Shown in pieces: positions 1 through 11,939 of a stretch of 64,000 nucleotides of DNA. Source of the DNA: Ophioderma brevispina (Eukaryota; Echinodermata; Ophiuroidea; Amphilepidida; Ophiodermatidae); NCBI GenBank assembly GCA_023653785.1, contig JAMKCH010084960.1, forward strand, positions 17,501-81,500, in the 5' to 3' direction. Each line of letters opens with the position of its first letter. Within the stretch, counting starts at the first letter, position 1. A program made the position numbers and the translations under genes. The notes beneath the pieces were generated by a model. That model was not told where the DNA came from. It searched no databases and worked only from the letters and a program-made list of their open reading frames with translations.

Positions 1-290
1 TTACGTGTCCTCTTCTGGCCCTGTCGGGCTTGGGTGGAATGTATTCTGGACTATGTCAAGTTCATATGTGGGATCAGTGGATTTAAGACAAACGGTGAAA
101 TTTTTCTGCGTTCTTGGTAGACTTAGCCAGCCGAGGTGGATAAGCATTTCGGTAAACACTAGCTCAGGGGTGTAATTCCAGGAGTAGTGATCGGGCTGCT
201 CTCCTTTGGGACTTTTCAAGGATGTTATGTCCTGGGCTTGGTAAGGATCCCAGCCGCTATTCCATATTCGAGAATTATTAACTCAGCACC
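1..290 (-). pseudogene. Non-LTR retrotransposon ORF2, C-terminal fragment
   Basis: Reading right to left, residues ILEKSQRRAARSLLLE (about 230-180) pass, after a frame change, into TEMLIHLGWLSLPRTQ (about 150-100). This spacing and wording match the segment after the reverse transcriptase in CR1/jockey-type LINEs, usually of the form 'EKVQRRAAR ... ML..LGW..L..RR'. The frame change and a stop at positions 1-3 show it is dead. The RT domain itself would lie at higher coordinates and is not present, because a pyrimidine-rich stretch follows there. The clade assignment is inference from a short match. Confidence 0.55.
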
Positions 291-369
291 TCACAGTAAC
301 GGCGTTTTCTTGTGTTTTTGTGTTGTTTTTGTGTTGTTAAGGTGGGCGTACTACCTAACGCATACTTTA

Positions 370-555
370 CACTTTTGACCCCTTTCATCTTCTTTTCTTC
401 TCACCCACTTCATTCCCCATTTTCCCAAACTCTCATCCCCACTTTTCCTGCCCCGACGCCCTTTTCCCCCCCTTACCTCTCTTACTTGCCCTTCCAGCTT
501 CTCACATTCCCTCTTCCGCCCTCTCTTGCTCGTCCTTCCCCCCTAGGTAGCTTTT
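370..555. repeat. Pyrimidine-rich (C/T) tract
   Basis: About 180 bases are almost entirely C and T on the + strand, with only scattered A and G. It looks like low-complexity sequence. Any + strand reading frame through it (Pro/Ser/Leu/Phe-rich) is a composition artefact. Confidence 0.8.
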
Positions 556-599
556 AGCTTTTATAGCCTTCTCACGCTTAGTTATTCGCTCGTCCAATG

Positions 600-1470
600 G
601 CGTCTCGGCAGCTTAAACCAATTAACACAGAATAAAAATGAATAAAATGCAAATGGAATGAAATAAAGAAAAAATTCAGAGTACAAATTAAAACATAAAA
701 AAAACGAAAAATAATAGAGAAACAGATGAGAATATAAAAACAAATAATTTACAAAATAAACCAAATAAAAATCCCGTGTACACTGTCTTAGAATATCATA
801 AAATAAATGGGTAAAATAGAAAGAACTAATTAAACATAAAAAATTATAATAACAGAATTATATAGCGTCTTCCCCAAAGAATAGAAATATAAATGGAATA
901 AAACCTGGAACCACAGTGGTTTTTAAAATCGTACAAAATAAATGATAAAGATAAGAACAACGACAAAATACAAAAAAATAAAAGCCAAAATGGTGAAGAA
1001 AATAAAAATAAACGGGGGATTAATATAAAAAAGTTTAAAAACTTAATAAAATCAAAGCCGTATACACAAAATTGAATAAATCTACAATCGTTTAAAATTA
1101 AATAAACTTAAATAATAACACTTAAAAATAAAAGATGACTATAAGTTAAAATAAAAAAAAACAAACAAAAAATACAAGTAAAATTAAAAACCAAAAATTT
1201 TGAATAAATAATTCGAAGAAAAATATAATAGAAATAAAAGCAAACACACTACATATAAATAAAGTTAATTAGTTACAATAAAAAATTGAAATAAACAAAT
1301 TAAAGGATTTTTTGGACTCATGACTAAATAGTACAATAAAAACTAAATATAAAGAAGGAAATGAACACATATACAATACAAAAACAAAATAGAACCTATG
1401 AATAAAATATAGTACATATAAATTAAAAAATCAAAATAACAAACTAAAACCGAAAGGAATGTTCGCGAAT
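600..1470. repeat. A-rich AATAAA-like low-complexity block
   Basis: About 870 bases are very A-rich and C-poor, with AATAAA, AAATAAA and GAATAAAAATGG-like words recurring at irregular short intervals. It looks like a degenerate short-unit satellite or an expanded A-rich tail. The many AATAAA words are not credible polyadenylation sites here. No gene is visible. Confidence 0.75.
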
Positions 1471-1491
1471 AAAAATGGAATTATGTAACCC

Positions 1492-1968
1492 GTGGCGTCA
1501 TATTCCAAGCAATGTCAAGAAAAAACTACAGCTCAATTATGGACATCCTTCACCTTACAAAATGTGCATGTGTATATAATCCAGACCAAAAAAAGAGTCT
1601 CACAAACAGCTACAACAGCACCATGGGAGAATTCTCTACCCACAGATTTTTTTTACCAAGTGTCATCTGCATCTGAACACCCCTACCAGCTTACTGGGTT
1701 CAGATCAGTCATGGAGATTTCCCGGAGTCGCCTGAAGCCACTAACCACTCCGCTAGCTAGCCACACAGACCTTCTTTTGACGTGCACCAGTCTTTTCTTC
1801 CTGCACACTTTGTTGATCCTGTTCTGTGACCAAGCAACCATTTGCACCTTAGAACAAACATCTCCACTACTATGTGATGTAATGATTGGAAAAAAGAAAG
1901 ATAGAGGCAGTCAAACAGTCAACCTAAAAACTTGCAGTCGCCAGTCTGAATATGCAGCCACGGCATAA
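1492..1968 (+). CDS. Unrecognised 158-codon open frame
   Basis: This open frame directly follows the A-rich block. The translation is Thr/Ser/Leu-rich with a hydrophobic stretch around residues 95-115 (LLLTCTSLFFLHTLLILF). I recognise no domain. The next 250 bases remain rich in AAC/CAA/CCA words without an open frame, so this could be transposon remnant or chance. The start codon is simply the first ATG, and there is no promoter or splice support. Treat it as hypothetical. Confidence 0.15.
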   Translation: MASYSKQCQEKTTAQLWTSFTLQNVHVYIIQTKKRVSQTATTAPWENSLPTDFFYQVSSASEHPYQLTGFRSVMEISRSRLKPLTTPLASHTDLLLTCTSLFFLHTLLILFCDQATICTLEQTSPLLCDVMIGKKKDRGSQTVNLKTCSRQSEYAATA

Positions 1969-2640
1969 ATTCATATGGACAATTCAATTCAAACAAGTCT
2001 AAACAACTTGCAGGAAAACGTCATGCTTCAATCAAACATTAACAAATTCCAGCCAACCTCGGATAACAAATGGCTCAGAGCGAACCGATAAGGTTCTGAC
2101 AGAAGCATCACAACCACCGGCCAACATGAACCCAACCTGGCAACCCACAAATTACCAGCCTCCCCCGCACTAACCAGTCCCCAAATAACCAGAACACCAG
2201 GCAACAGAGAAAACCGATGACCGCGAAATTCTAGTTATGGAATGATTGATTAAAGTGTGAGTTATGATATCATCGTCGTGGTCACGACATAGTGTCGAAT
2301 CTGTATTGTTTTTTGGTCAAATTGAGTTAATAGTGATTTCTGGTTGTATTTTGGTGTATTTAATTGTACCCAAAAATACAATATAGAAAACATTCCTAAC
2401 CAAAATAGCCACAGTCGAATAACAGCCTTTGTAGTAGAAACGGTTTCAACAATCGAATACGCGTCGACAGCTTTGCGTGTCCAAAATCATAAGCACACAG
2501 ATAAATTGTGTGAACGAATACGTATTAGATGGGACAAAGATTGTTACTTTAGTGATCAAAATCGGTAAAATTTACCTTCATTACTTCAGGAGGGATTTTG
2601 TCATGTTATTTCACATTTAATTTTTTTGTTTTAATTATGT
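1969..2640. other. Unannotated stretch
   Basis: I see no gene, recognisable repeat or strong inverted repeat here. The first 250 bases are C/A-rich and then turn AT-rich. Confidence 0.5.
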
Positions 2641-2913
2641 TCCTTGTACTCGCCTACTTATTGAAACTACGGTCGTTGCGTCGTGAAAAAGAATATCCAA
2701 GTTTTGTATTTTGAACATTGTACAAATACACAATTCAACACATTTTTTTAGTTTGTTGGGGGGGGGTGGGGGCCATAGTGATCTTAACCCTGGTATACCA
2801 AAGGGGAGGGTTAACACCCCAGGTAACGTCCCTCGGTGCGCAAAAACGTTAAAAATTTCGTTAAGTCTTTCGCGTATCAATTCCACATCCTGCTGCTCAG
2901 TTTGGCGAAACAA
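2641..2913 (-). CDS. Unrecognised short frame, possible repeat-borne fragment
   Basis: The N-terminal part of this 92-codon frame (QQDVELIRERLNEIFNVF) looks protein-like and amphipathic. The remainder runs through a G-rich run (2757-2773) read as a proline run, and looks non-coding. No family is recognised. The coding-like part could be a remnant of a transposon protein. Confidence is low. Confidence 0.15.
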
Positions 2914-2984
2914 ATGTGAACGGTAGCACCGTCACCGGGGTTCGCGTCGAAGTCGATTGGTGGTAGTGTTCTATACCTCACATA

Positions 2985-3310
2985 CCCTTATCGAAAATCA
3001 GCATTCTGATTGGTCAGTTTACTGCCCATTTCTGCAATAATGAGCCGTCATAATGCATGTTCTATCATTTAGTTTCATTAATCAGCATACAAAATACACA
3101 TTAAATAAGGCATATTAACTTAAAAACTCTAACAAACAAACAAAATAAAAATCAAGTTTTTTTAGGTACTAGAATAGAAATAAAGGTTTGTTAGTATAAT
3201 CATGGGCTCATAAGGTATCATCAGGGCGGGAAAAAAATAAAAATAAGGGGCGCCATATTTTTTTCCGACCTCGAGAATTATTCGCCTATAAATGATACTG
3301 CAAACACATT
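2985..3310 (+). repeat. Dispersed repeat, copy 1 (pair with 11420)
   Basis: Shares a series of blocks in the same order with 11420-11705: 'gcattctgattggt.agtttactgcccatt', 'gttttttaggta.tag', 'gaaataaagg', 'actcataa', and the 'ttttt.cgacctcg' block. Divergence is substantial, so both are old copies of one family. No coding capacity is seen. Confidence 0.6.
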
Positions 3311-4060
3311 GTCAGTTGTTCGGTTTGTTTAAAACTGGCACGTAGGGCTTTTAAATTATGTTGATAAAAACTAGTCAGTTCCATATCATCTGGGGACAAA
3401 AACCGCATGAAAATCCAATATTCCTACCTTTTTTATGCAAAAATTTTCATTTTATACTCTTGAGTTGTGTCTGTGGAATGGGACCACTTTTGCCAACTTG
3501 TGAAACGGTGACGCATGGTGACGCCCTACTAGGTTAGTTGGAAGCAGGAGAAAACGGTGGACCAATGATATCCAACGGGGATACAACATCGAAATTCATA
3601 TGCTTCTATAATAATGAATGCCTCCTGGGTGTTTAAACACCCCACCCCCTAGTAAACCGTGTACAAATAATAGACTGGTCGACAATGCGAAGAGTTTGAT
3701 TTTCTGTGATGTTACTTGGATATTCTCCAAAACTAAATAATACTCTTATATATACACTTAAAAAAAAACCTGCCTTTCAGGAACAAATTGATATTTTTTT
3801 GGGAATGTGTTTGTATAAGCGTTAGTGCCCTCTAAAATTGTTAAAATTATGTTAGATTTATACCAATCATTGTAATTCGTTTCAACGTTGGTAATATTTC
3901 AAGCGTGTACCTTACTTTAAAAGATCGGCACTATATAGTAGGAGAAATACAGAAAACGAGAAAATAGACCGTTTATCTCAAAAATGCTTTATGAAAACAT
4001 TTCCCAGTTACATTTTAAATATTTCTGAGCTCCATCTTGTATATAGCCACAGCTACTTGA
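3311..4060. other. Unannotated stretch
   Basis: AT-rich sequence with no gene, transposase remnant or strong inverted repeat that I can recognise. Confidence 0.5.
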
Positions 4061-4079
4061 ATGGTTCAGTCTATTCCGA

Positions 4080-4925
4080 ACAATCACATGAACAGTACAC
4101 AAGTAACCCTTACGAACTGGGTCCTTAGTCTGAAGGAAAGGAGTATTGAACGCAGACTTAGGGTCAAATCAGGGAAGGAAGCAGGCCATGGTATCGCTCC
4201 ATCCCTCTGCCAAGAAATGCGTATCACTACAGCCGGCTGTGCGGCGTGTAACATTGTCGTCTGCAGCCGAAATGTTTACAATAACCCTTCTTGGGCAGTG
4301 GCAGGACAATGGTTTCCAGAATGTCCAGGTGTCACGACGGGCATTCATGTTCCCATCTGGCAACACGGTGATGTTTTTCCTTCATTATCCATAATGAATA
4401 CCGGCCCATATCATCACTAAGCCGCCACCCCTTGAGTCGATTCCTGATAATAACAATAATCTCGGAGGTGTATCGATAATCGACAAACCCTTTGTCTCCA
4501 TCTTGATGGTCAAGGATGTAGGGCTCTCGCCAATAAACACAACATTTCGCCACTGTCTTGAGCTGTTAATCTCTGTGTCCCGAGCCCAGCGAAGTCGATC
4601 AACTATGTTTTATGGTGAACGGGTGGGCGTGGACATTGGTCATTCGTCTTGCTCGGTAACCATGTTGTAGCAATCTCCGATCTACAGTTTTGAGGGAAAC
4701 GTTGGTTCCATAGTGTCTTCTCCACAAACGACGAAGACGGCTCGTTGACATTGTTTCGGGCTCTACGGCACAGATTAAGCAGTCGGCGATCATCTCGTCT
4801 GGTAGTCAATCGTGGTCGTCCTGAAGATTTCCGTGGCCTCAGATGACCCACCTCTCGATGGTGTCTGAGGATTTTACAGACCGTACTCTGCGATAGCTCC
4901 CAACAAAAGGCATTGTTACGCAATT
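4080..4925 (-). pseudogene. Tc1/mariner-type transposase, decayed
   Basis: The minus strand carries the parts of a Tc1-family transposase in order but in several frames. The N-terminal helix-turn-helix region has LSQSTVCKILRHHREVGHLR, followed by the linker SSGRPRLTTRRDDR (about 4900-4800). A second HTH-like part, RRLWRRHYGTNVSLKTVDRR, lies at about 4750-4660. The catalytic half includes the usual GNMNARR-like segment (about 4350), an ADDN motif matching the family's DDNA (about 4260), and a degraded PASFPDL match to 'SPDLNPIEH' (about 4180). Tc1 transposases are normally about 340 residues, which fits this span. Frameshifts and stops break it at several points. No terminal inverted repeats could be placed. 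Confidence 0.8.
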
Positions 4926-5218
4926 CAAAATTATGTATGGTTTCACTTCACCGGGGTAGTGGGGACTCATTATGTAATCATTCACCGACTCTAATATCAT
5001 TACTGAGGCGTTCAAATAGAAATACGTTTTAAGATTGGGTCTGAAAAAAAAATATTCCAACTTTATGAGCAAAAGTGTACCTTGTTCGGGCTAATAGAGT
5101 GGCAAGTATGAAAGTATTAATCTGTCACTGCACTGGGAAATAAAACCAGATTTCAACAAAAACACATTATTGTCCAAATTAATTATTGCTAGGAGATCAA
5201 CATATGAAGAGCTGATTT
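4926..5218. other. Unannotated stretch right of the Tc1 remnant
   Basis: May hold the 5' end of the Tc1-like element, but I could not identify its terminal repeat. Nothing else is recognisable. Confidence 0.4.
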
Positions 5219-5660
5219 TCAAAGGACCTAAATCCAATGGCTACATTGTATCACATTACTATGGTTATTTTTTGACATGTGTAATATCTAATGGCATTTG
5301 ACAATAGAGATTGATAGAATATAAAATAAAATCGCCAATCTAAGTATAAATTTAAACATAATTTCACCATCTAGAATTAGTCGATGGTTAGTTATAAAAT
5401 GACAGACTTTGGATTTAGGCCCTTTTAGAAATCACCTCAAATTTAATTATATTTTTTTATTATTTATTATATCCTGCAGGTTATTCATTATATGGAGGTT
5501 AAAATAAGGTCACAATTCTATTCCAAAAGGTAGCAAATTTATTGTCATAACTATTCTGGTGATTTATAATGATTAAAGCATTGAAACTCGTCGGAATTTC
5601 TCTAAAATGATTTTTACACAGAGCAGCCATTGGATTTAGGCCCTTTTGGAAATAAACTCC
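5219..5660. mobile_element. Inverted-repeat element (MITE-like)
   Basis: The left end has AAAGGACCTAAATCCAATGG (about 5220) and the right end has CCATTGGATTTAGGCCCTTT (about 5628), which are near-perfect reverse complements. A third, direct-orientation copy of the right motif (GGATTTAGGCCCTTTTAGAAAT) starts at about 5411. There is no coding capacity. The exact ends and target duplication are unclear. Confidence 0.5.
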
Positions 5661-6928
5661 TAACCCTTTGCCTGGACTTTGGGTCACTTCTGACCCAGAT
5701 TCACTTCAGTGGTTCCATTGTTTAGGCCAGTCAACTGGAACTATTTCTCAAAATTAGCCAGACATAGCAATTTTGACCGCAGATTGCCCTAGATTTTCTA
5801 GCCAGAGTGTCTCGCCACGAGGCCGTATATCAATGAAACTGCAACCCGATATCAGCTCATGTGTCCACACTTGTTTACCGACGGGAGGTCAGTGATTGCT
5901 TATCTTTATCCCTAAACTCCCTGGTGTGTGAAGCCCATGAATGTGCCTAGCACGAGTCCAGGTTAAGTGTTTTAATGTGACCTTTTATCTAAAATTGCAT
6001 AAGGAGCGGTACTGGGGTATAGTCTCACGGAATCAAGCTCGTTTTTTTTTTTTGCATCACGATACACATAATGAATGGTTTACGAGTGCATATGATAACA
6101 ATTTTACTTGACATGAGTTGAAGATGAATGTTCCATTCAATCCAACGAGGGGTTAGCCGAGTGAATTGAACAATTTCATCTTCAAACGAATGAAACTAAG
6201 CTTCCATTGCTCGACTGAAAACATGCATTTTTGTTTTATATGAACTCAAATAGATCCTTTGTCATTCTAGTTTAAAGCTAAGACTAGCTTGACTACGTTA
6301 CGGATCGCCTAAGTAGCAAGCCTAGCCAGCCTGGGCTGTCATACTCCATGGCTTGTGCCGCTGTCAAGTATCACAGTTGTACGGACCCGTTGCCTAGCTC
6401 TGGAGGGGCTAGGCCTAAATGTTGACTTAACATTTACCTTCTACTATGTACTTTATGTGGTCTGAAGAAACCTCCATGCCCGGGAATCCAATCCACGTAA
6501 TCCTACTGAAAACATACTTTATTTACCGGCACAAACACCAAAAGCCGTACGTGCATCCATTGTTCACTCACACGAAGACCGCAAATTCCGAGGACTCGCT
6601 GCTGTACCGCAATCAACGCTGATCAGAATAGCAACATAGTCGCGGCAAAGTTCCGAATAGGTGCGTGCATTAGGTGACTCCGCGTTTTGTGAAGACGCAC
6701 GAGGCATGTAATGGAACACAACGAGGAACAAAATGCCGCCAAATGGAACATAATGCACAGTATGTGACGTAATCATGCAAATACCTCATTTTTATTTTAA
6801 TAACATGTGACCGAGAATCCCCAATCAAATGACAGGAATCTTTTAGGTGTGATATAGATATTCTTGTATGCATTACTTTATTTCGTAGACACCCTGAAGC
6901 GGTGAACAGATCAATGCGGTAATTCCAT
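5661..6928. other. Unannotated stretch with one short hairpin
   Basis: No gene is recognised. A short inverted repeat at about 6118-6184 pairs TTGAAGATGAA with TTCATCTTCAA and continues imperfectly. It could be a small MITE remnant. Confidence 0.4.
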
Positions 6929-7062
6929 TAGGCCCATGACCTCCTTCCAGTCTCATCGAGCGATTGGCGTCGCAAATCCGACTTTTGACCAAGATCTAGT
7001 TTTACGCATGCTCACGGCGCAGAAAATCGCTCGCTGCGACTGGAAGGTATGTCATGGGCCTT
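6929..7062. mobile_element. Short palindromic MITE
   Basis: The ends pair as TAGGCCCATGAC / GTCATGGGCCTTA. The pairing then continues through CTTCCAGTC / GACTGGAAG and GAGCGATT / AATCGCTC. The 134-base unit folds into one long imperfect hairpin and has no coding capacity. A TA dinucleotide at both edges is consistent with a Tc1/mariner-mobilised element. Confidence 0.65.
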
Positions 7063-7855
7063 AGCGACGCGGCTTAAAAATTCACCGCCGGTGCTCACCG
7101 GGTTGCCTCCCGCTAAGGGGGTTTCTATCTGATGCGAAACACTGATTCAACCGTCATAAAATCCCGGCGTGGCGGCCAAGCCTCATTCCTTATAGCAACT
7201 AGCACTCACCAAAATGTCAAAAGAAATACACAGCAATACTGAGTGCAAACCATCAAACCAATTTTGGTTCTTGATGTGGGTCGGTCATGGGTGGTCCCAT
7301 GACCCACATACGACCTCGTCCTCGTTTATTATTAATACAAAACATTTTTAAAAAAATCAGAAATAGCCATTGCAGGAGTTGATTCTTCAACCCAACGGGT
7401 TTTGGAATAATAAAATATTCCCCTTGACAAAACATATAAAATTGAGAATTTTTCGTCAAGATTATCGATTTTACGTGTAAACCAATGGCGAACTACTCTT
7501 AAATTGTATTTCTTGCCGCCCTCTCCCCTGGGTATCCAGCGTTTGAATTTTGAAACCCTCCCTAATCCACTGTTACTGGTTTTGAGATTAAAGTTTCTTT
7601 TTACGCGAGTTGATGAATCGAATAGTAAAGATTTTATGTGAAAGTTCAACCAGTTCTTTAAACATGATGGATCATTCGTCAATTTTTAATACAAACCAGT
7701 ACCCTTCTCAAGTACTTTCCTACCCTCTCTAAGCGTGTCAAGTTTTGATATCACATTGAATAATGGATTGAGTACGATTTGATTATGGTGGCAAGAGTTC
7801 CCTATGTACCCCCCCAAAGTCACTTACCAATTCTTTTTAATTTTGGTTTTATTGC
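7063..7855. other. Unannotated stretch
   Basis: No recognisable gene. Short open frames on the minus strand (for example 7332-7682) have no domain I recognise. Confidence 0.5.
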
Positions 7856-8640
7856 CTTTGGTCTATCCCATTAGGTCTAATAGCCATTTGGTCTACTTCA
7901 ATTGGTCTAAACCCTATTATCTAACATCCAATTTATCTAACAACCAAAGGTCCAATAGCCTTTGGTCGATTCCCATCTAGTCCTAATTTCCCATTTTATC
8001 TACTACCATTTGGTCTAATAACAACAAACCCATTGTCTAATTCCCAGTTGGTGTAATTATCCATCTGTCCTAATATCCATCTGGTCTAATATCCATTTGG
8101 TCTAATAGTACCAATTGGTCTACATATCCATTTGGTCCTAATATCCATTTGGTCTAAGATCCATCGGGTCTAATATCCATTTGGTCCTAATCTCATTTGG
8201 TCTAATGTCCCCCTGGTTCAATATCTATTTGGTCTAATACCCATTTGGACCAGATTTGACTAGACCAATGGATATTAGACCAAATGGATATTAGACCAAA
8301 TGGGTATTAGACCACTGAGTATAACCAAATGGGTATTAGACCCAATGGGTATTAGACAAATGGATATTAACCAATGGATATTAGACCATTGGGTATTAGA
8401 CCAAATGCATATTAGACAAAATGAAATATTACAACCATTATGGGTATAGACCAATGGCATTAGAACCAAATCGGTTATAGCGATATGGATATTAACGATA
8501 TGATAGTAGACCAAATGTATATTAGACTACATGGCTAATACTAAATGGTTTTCTTAGCCTAAGGTTATTAGAGCTAATGGGTAATTAGACCAATTGGTTT
8601 GCCAAAATGGGCCAGTTGAGACCAATGGGATTATACCAAA
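7856..8640. repeat. Inverted minisatellite, 16-base unit
   Basis: The left half (about 7856-8250) repeats CCATTTGGTCTAATAT in variant form. The right half (about 8262-8640) repeats its reverse complement, ATATTAGACCAAATGG. The switch point is near 8250-8262. The whole locus therefore could form a hairpin of up to about 390 base pairs, imperfect because units vary by small indels. A Leu/Ile-rich frame at 8275-8514 on the minus strand is only the repeat translated. Confidence 0.9.
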
Positions 8641-8819
8641 TGGCAAGTCACCTTTATTTTTGCCTTAGGGTTAGGGTATTTGTTAGTGTTAGGCATAAAT
8701 AAAATAATTTGTTCCTGTATAATTTTTGAAGAGGGGTACATAGGGCACTCGTTTTTTCCGAGTATGTTAAAGTAATCTCTCGGACAAGCTCTTTTGAAGA
8801 ATATTGTTTCGTAATCCCG

Positions 8820-8985
8820 AGTTCCACCAACACAGACACAAAGCAACATACACACACCACATACATCCCACACAAACACCGTATCACACCCACAATCGCA
8901 AACACATTCCCCCACACGCGCGTCCTCTCCATCCGCGCGAAAACGCACACACGCAAACGAACGCACACACGCAACTTTGTTGACA
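8820..8985. repeat. AC-rich microsatellite
   Basis: Imperfect ACAC/CACAAACAC tract. The Cys/Val-rich frames on the other strand are read-through of the repeat and are not genes. Confidence 0.75.
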
Positions 8986-9057
8986 ACGTTATACTTTTGT
9001 TTTTTTTTACATTACAAGTACCACACAAAGGACCTTATATGCCAAAATGGCGACTTT

Positions 9058-9072
9058 CCCCCCCCCCCCCCC
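9058..9072. repeat. Poly-C run
   Basis: A homopolymer of about 15 C. Its length is unreliable in any sequencing technology. Confidence 0.9.
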
Positions 9073-10361
9073 ATCCCAAATGGAACTAACCTTAGTTATA
9101 CATTTCATCATGTGGACGGGCGCTGCTTAGACACCGTAATGCAATTGAGGACGTTTTTAGTGTTCGGTTGCGTAAAAACAAACAAACAATATCCATAGTT
9201 TGTCGGAGCTTAAAGTTCACACAGCCCAGACACACACGCGCGCGCTCGTGCGCACGGAGGTGTAGCCAATAAGGAATCTGCAAGGAGGTCCTAAGAACCC
9301 ATTGGAGAATTCCCAACGAACCCAATACTTATAAATAAACATTTCCAGATTAGTATCTTGTACCCTTGTCGCACCGTATCGTACACAGGCCATCAAGTAA
9401 ACCACACACTGACCCCGAAAAATTTCGATAGGAAACATCCACATGTAAAAACCATCAACTAACAAAAACGCGATTAGTCGAAAACCGCGTAACTCTAGTT
9501 TAATTATAGGTTACGAAATGTGTTCTTCGTCAACGTTGACTGCTTTGAAGTACACAGGTTGTAATGTTTGAGCACTTTATTTAAAAACTGGTTATCAAAA
9601 TAAATGTTGATTACTAAAAGTTACTGGTAAATAATTGTTACTGTTATGATCCTGATATTCGCTATTGAATTAAATTTATATTTTGGGCCTAATCATATGC
9701 AATCTGGGCACGCAAGTTACGCGCCAAAGTCACAACAAATATTACAGATCAATGCAATTGTGATTGCATAAATAGTGAAAACTTGGATTTTTTATGGTTG
9801 TGATCGACATGTAAATTAGAAAGAACGCACCAAGCCAATTACTGAAAGATATGTGTTTAAAAAACGAAATGAAAAAAAAAAAAGAAAAGAAAAGATGACT
9901 ATCGGATAATAAGGTATCGTGTTAAAACATTTGCCCACGTATGATGTGATTTGATTCGGCCATAATATATATTTAAAACGCATTATCTCTCACACGGCGG
10001 ATTGAAAAAGAAAAGAAAAAGCGAAGAAGCAGGAATTGGGGTAGCGGCATTTCTCGCCCCGTTTCATGCGATTTTAAATGCAACAGGCATCGGCCTCCCC
10101 CCCAATATTGTGCCTAATTGCAAAGATGCCAGCAGCAACAAGCCATTTCAAGGCGGACCTCAGAATTCAACTTTAAACACTATGGCAATTAACATGATGA
10201 GCAAAAGCAAAAACATCTAAAAACCACGCCCAAAACGGGCCCGTTGGTCGTTTTATCACAAATGCCAAAATCAATTTCAACAAAAATAGATATAGTTTGG
10301 CCTATGAAACAGCCATTAAGCCACGTTATGTAACTCCCCATAACAGAGGAGGTATTAAATC
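9073..10361. other. Unannotated stretch
   Basis: No gene is recognised. The 72-codon frame at 10002-10220 (+) has a hydrophobic patch (GVAAFLAPFHAILNATGIG) but no family match that I can make, and no exon signals decide it. Confidence 0.45.
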
Positions 10362-10515
10362 AAGGCAACAGCACAGTATTATACCAATATAAGTTAAACA
10401 ATTTAGCACAAATCATCTTTATAATCATGGAAAAATAATCCAGGCCACCAGCACAGCTATATACAATTATAATTTAGCCAATTTTAGCACAAAACACTCT
10501 TATAATCATGACAAT
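10362..10515 (+). repeat. Two-copy direct repeat of about 70 bases
   Basis: 'aacagcacag.tat.ata.caat' through 'tttagcacaaa..ctttataatcatg' occurs at about 10366-10430 and again at about 10446-10511. A local tandem duplication is the simplest reading. Confidence 0.6.
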
Positions 10516-11419
10516 ATACTTAATGAATTAGCATTGACAATATAAAGGTTATTAAATTATACTATGTACACTGGATATTAACACAATTGGAATGTAATTT
10601 CTAGCTCTAGCAAACCTAATCCCCACCGGATTCATACAGAAGAGAAAGTAGTCGATTCCACACAGTACAGAAGTGGAAGTAGTGGTATAAATGACAAAAA
10701 ATTTCTATGTGATTAAAATGACTTGAATTTACTTGAAGGGCATGCCAAAAAATACAATGATCAATGTTGAAAACTTATGTTGCGCAGAATACAGACAACA
10801 AGGATAATTCGTGCCAGACAGCTAAGATTTATCGAGCTCAATTAATGAGCGGGCTAATGGCTGAATTACCATTATTTATGTATATTTTACACACGGTCAA
10901 ATTTGGGCACACTTTCAAAAAATATGACATGCAAATATGGAATGTCTCCCCATAAAAGGTGGTTTCACCAATAAAAGGCAAAACTAATTTTTAACTTCAA
11001 ATTGTACAGAAGGAATTCTACACAACAAAATTCTCACGAATTGATAAGAGCCCAAAATCAAAAATTAAAAAAAGACTCAAAAAAATAGGTCTCAACGGAC
11101 CCCAGCAGCAATTCATAGACAGATAGGGGAGAGGTGGGAGGGAGGGAAATTTTTTTTATGACCAACCCTGAAACGGATTTAGAAAGCCACGTGCAAAATT
11201 TTAGCGCGAAAGACAATAGCCAAAAAGCACATACGTCACAAGCGAGCTGCGTGCTCTGTCGATTGGTAAATCATGATTGAGGGGACAAAAGGCCCGGCAA
11301 CACCGTGTCGGGATAACTGGATTTATGTTAATCGCAAGTAATAACATATAATCGTAATAACAATATGCACCATAAAAGATATTAAAATCTAACAAAAACA
11401 CACCAAATATACATCGATT
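10516..11419. other. Unannotated stretch
   Basis: AT-rich. No gene, element end or strong inverted repeat is recognised. Confidence 0.45.
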
Positions 11420-11705
11420 ACCTCTGCTGCCCCTTATTAAAAATGCAGCATTCTGATTGGTAAGTTTACTGCCCATTATTCTGCAATTGCAATAATGGGT
11501 CGCCACTGCATTTTCTTAGTAATGAAGCTTGTGTGTTTTGTTTTTTAGGTAATAGCATAGAAATAAAGGGTTTGGCGTGTCAGTTATGGACTCATAATGC
11601 ATCCTCGGCGAACAAACTTTCAAAAATTATTTTTTTTCGACCTCGGACCACATTTTTTCTTCCCACCCATAAATTTACACATGCCAAACCTTTATTTCTT
11701 AAATA
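11420..11705 (+). repeat. Dispersed repeat, copy 2 (pair with 2985)
   Basis: Matches the ordered blocks of 2985-3310. In this copy GAAATAAAGGGTTTGGCGTG (about 11560) is mirrored by CATGCCAAACCTTTATTTC (about 11680). The family may therefore be an inverted-repeat element of which only parts survive. Confidence 0.6.
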
Positions 11706-11939
11706 TAAAGAGAGTAAAATAATAAACTGAGAACCATGCAGGATAAACCTTTGAGCAAAAGAAATATTTCCCACAAGGGCGGGTCCTCATTGAGATATTA
11801 CACAAAACAACAAAAGTGTCCTAAGAAGGGGGGTTGAGTGGGCACAGCTAGTGAGGTGGGCCAAGGGCAAGGTGCCAAAGGGTTCGTGTCCCGTGAAGCA
11901 TAACGGGTAGCGATCCAGAGAGCACCTGTGTTATGTAGT

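Noticed and set aside
600..1470. Many AATAAA words as polyadenylation signals
   Set aside because: They come from the A-rich composition and there is no gene upstream to be processed.
4061..4420. Plus-strand frame opposite the Tc1 transposase
   Set aside because: The minus strand has ordered transposase motifs. The + frame is an antisense shadow.
7856..8640. CRISPR-like array
   Set aside because: Unit repeats are contiguous without unique spacers, and the genome is eukaryotic.
8666..8677. TTAGGGTTAGGG, telomere-like
   Set aside because: Only about two units occur, beside a minisatellite. This is too short to call an interstitial telomere.
8275..8966. Open frames on the minus strand at 8275-8514 and 8631-8966
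   Set aside because: Both are translations of the minisatellite and the AC tract.
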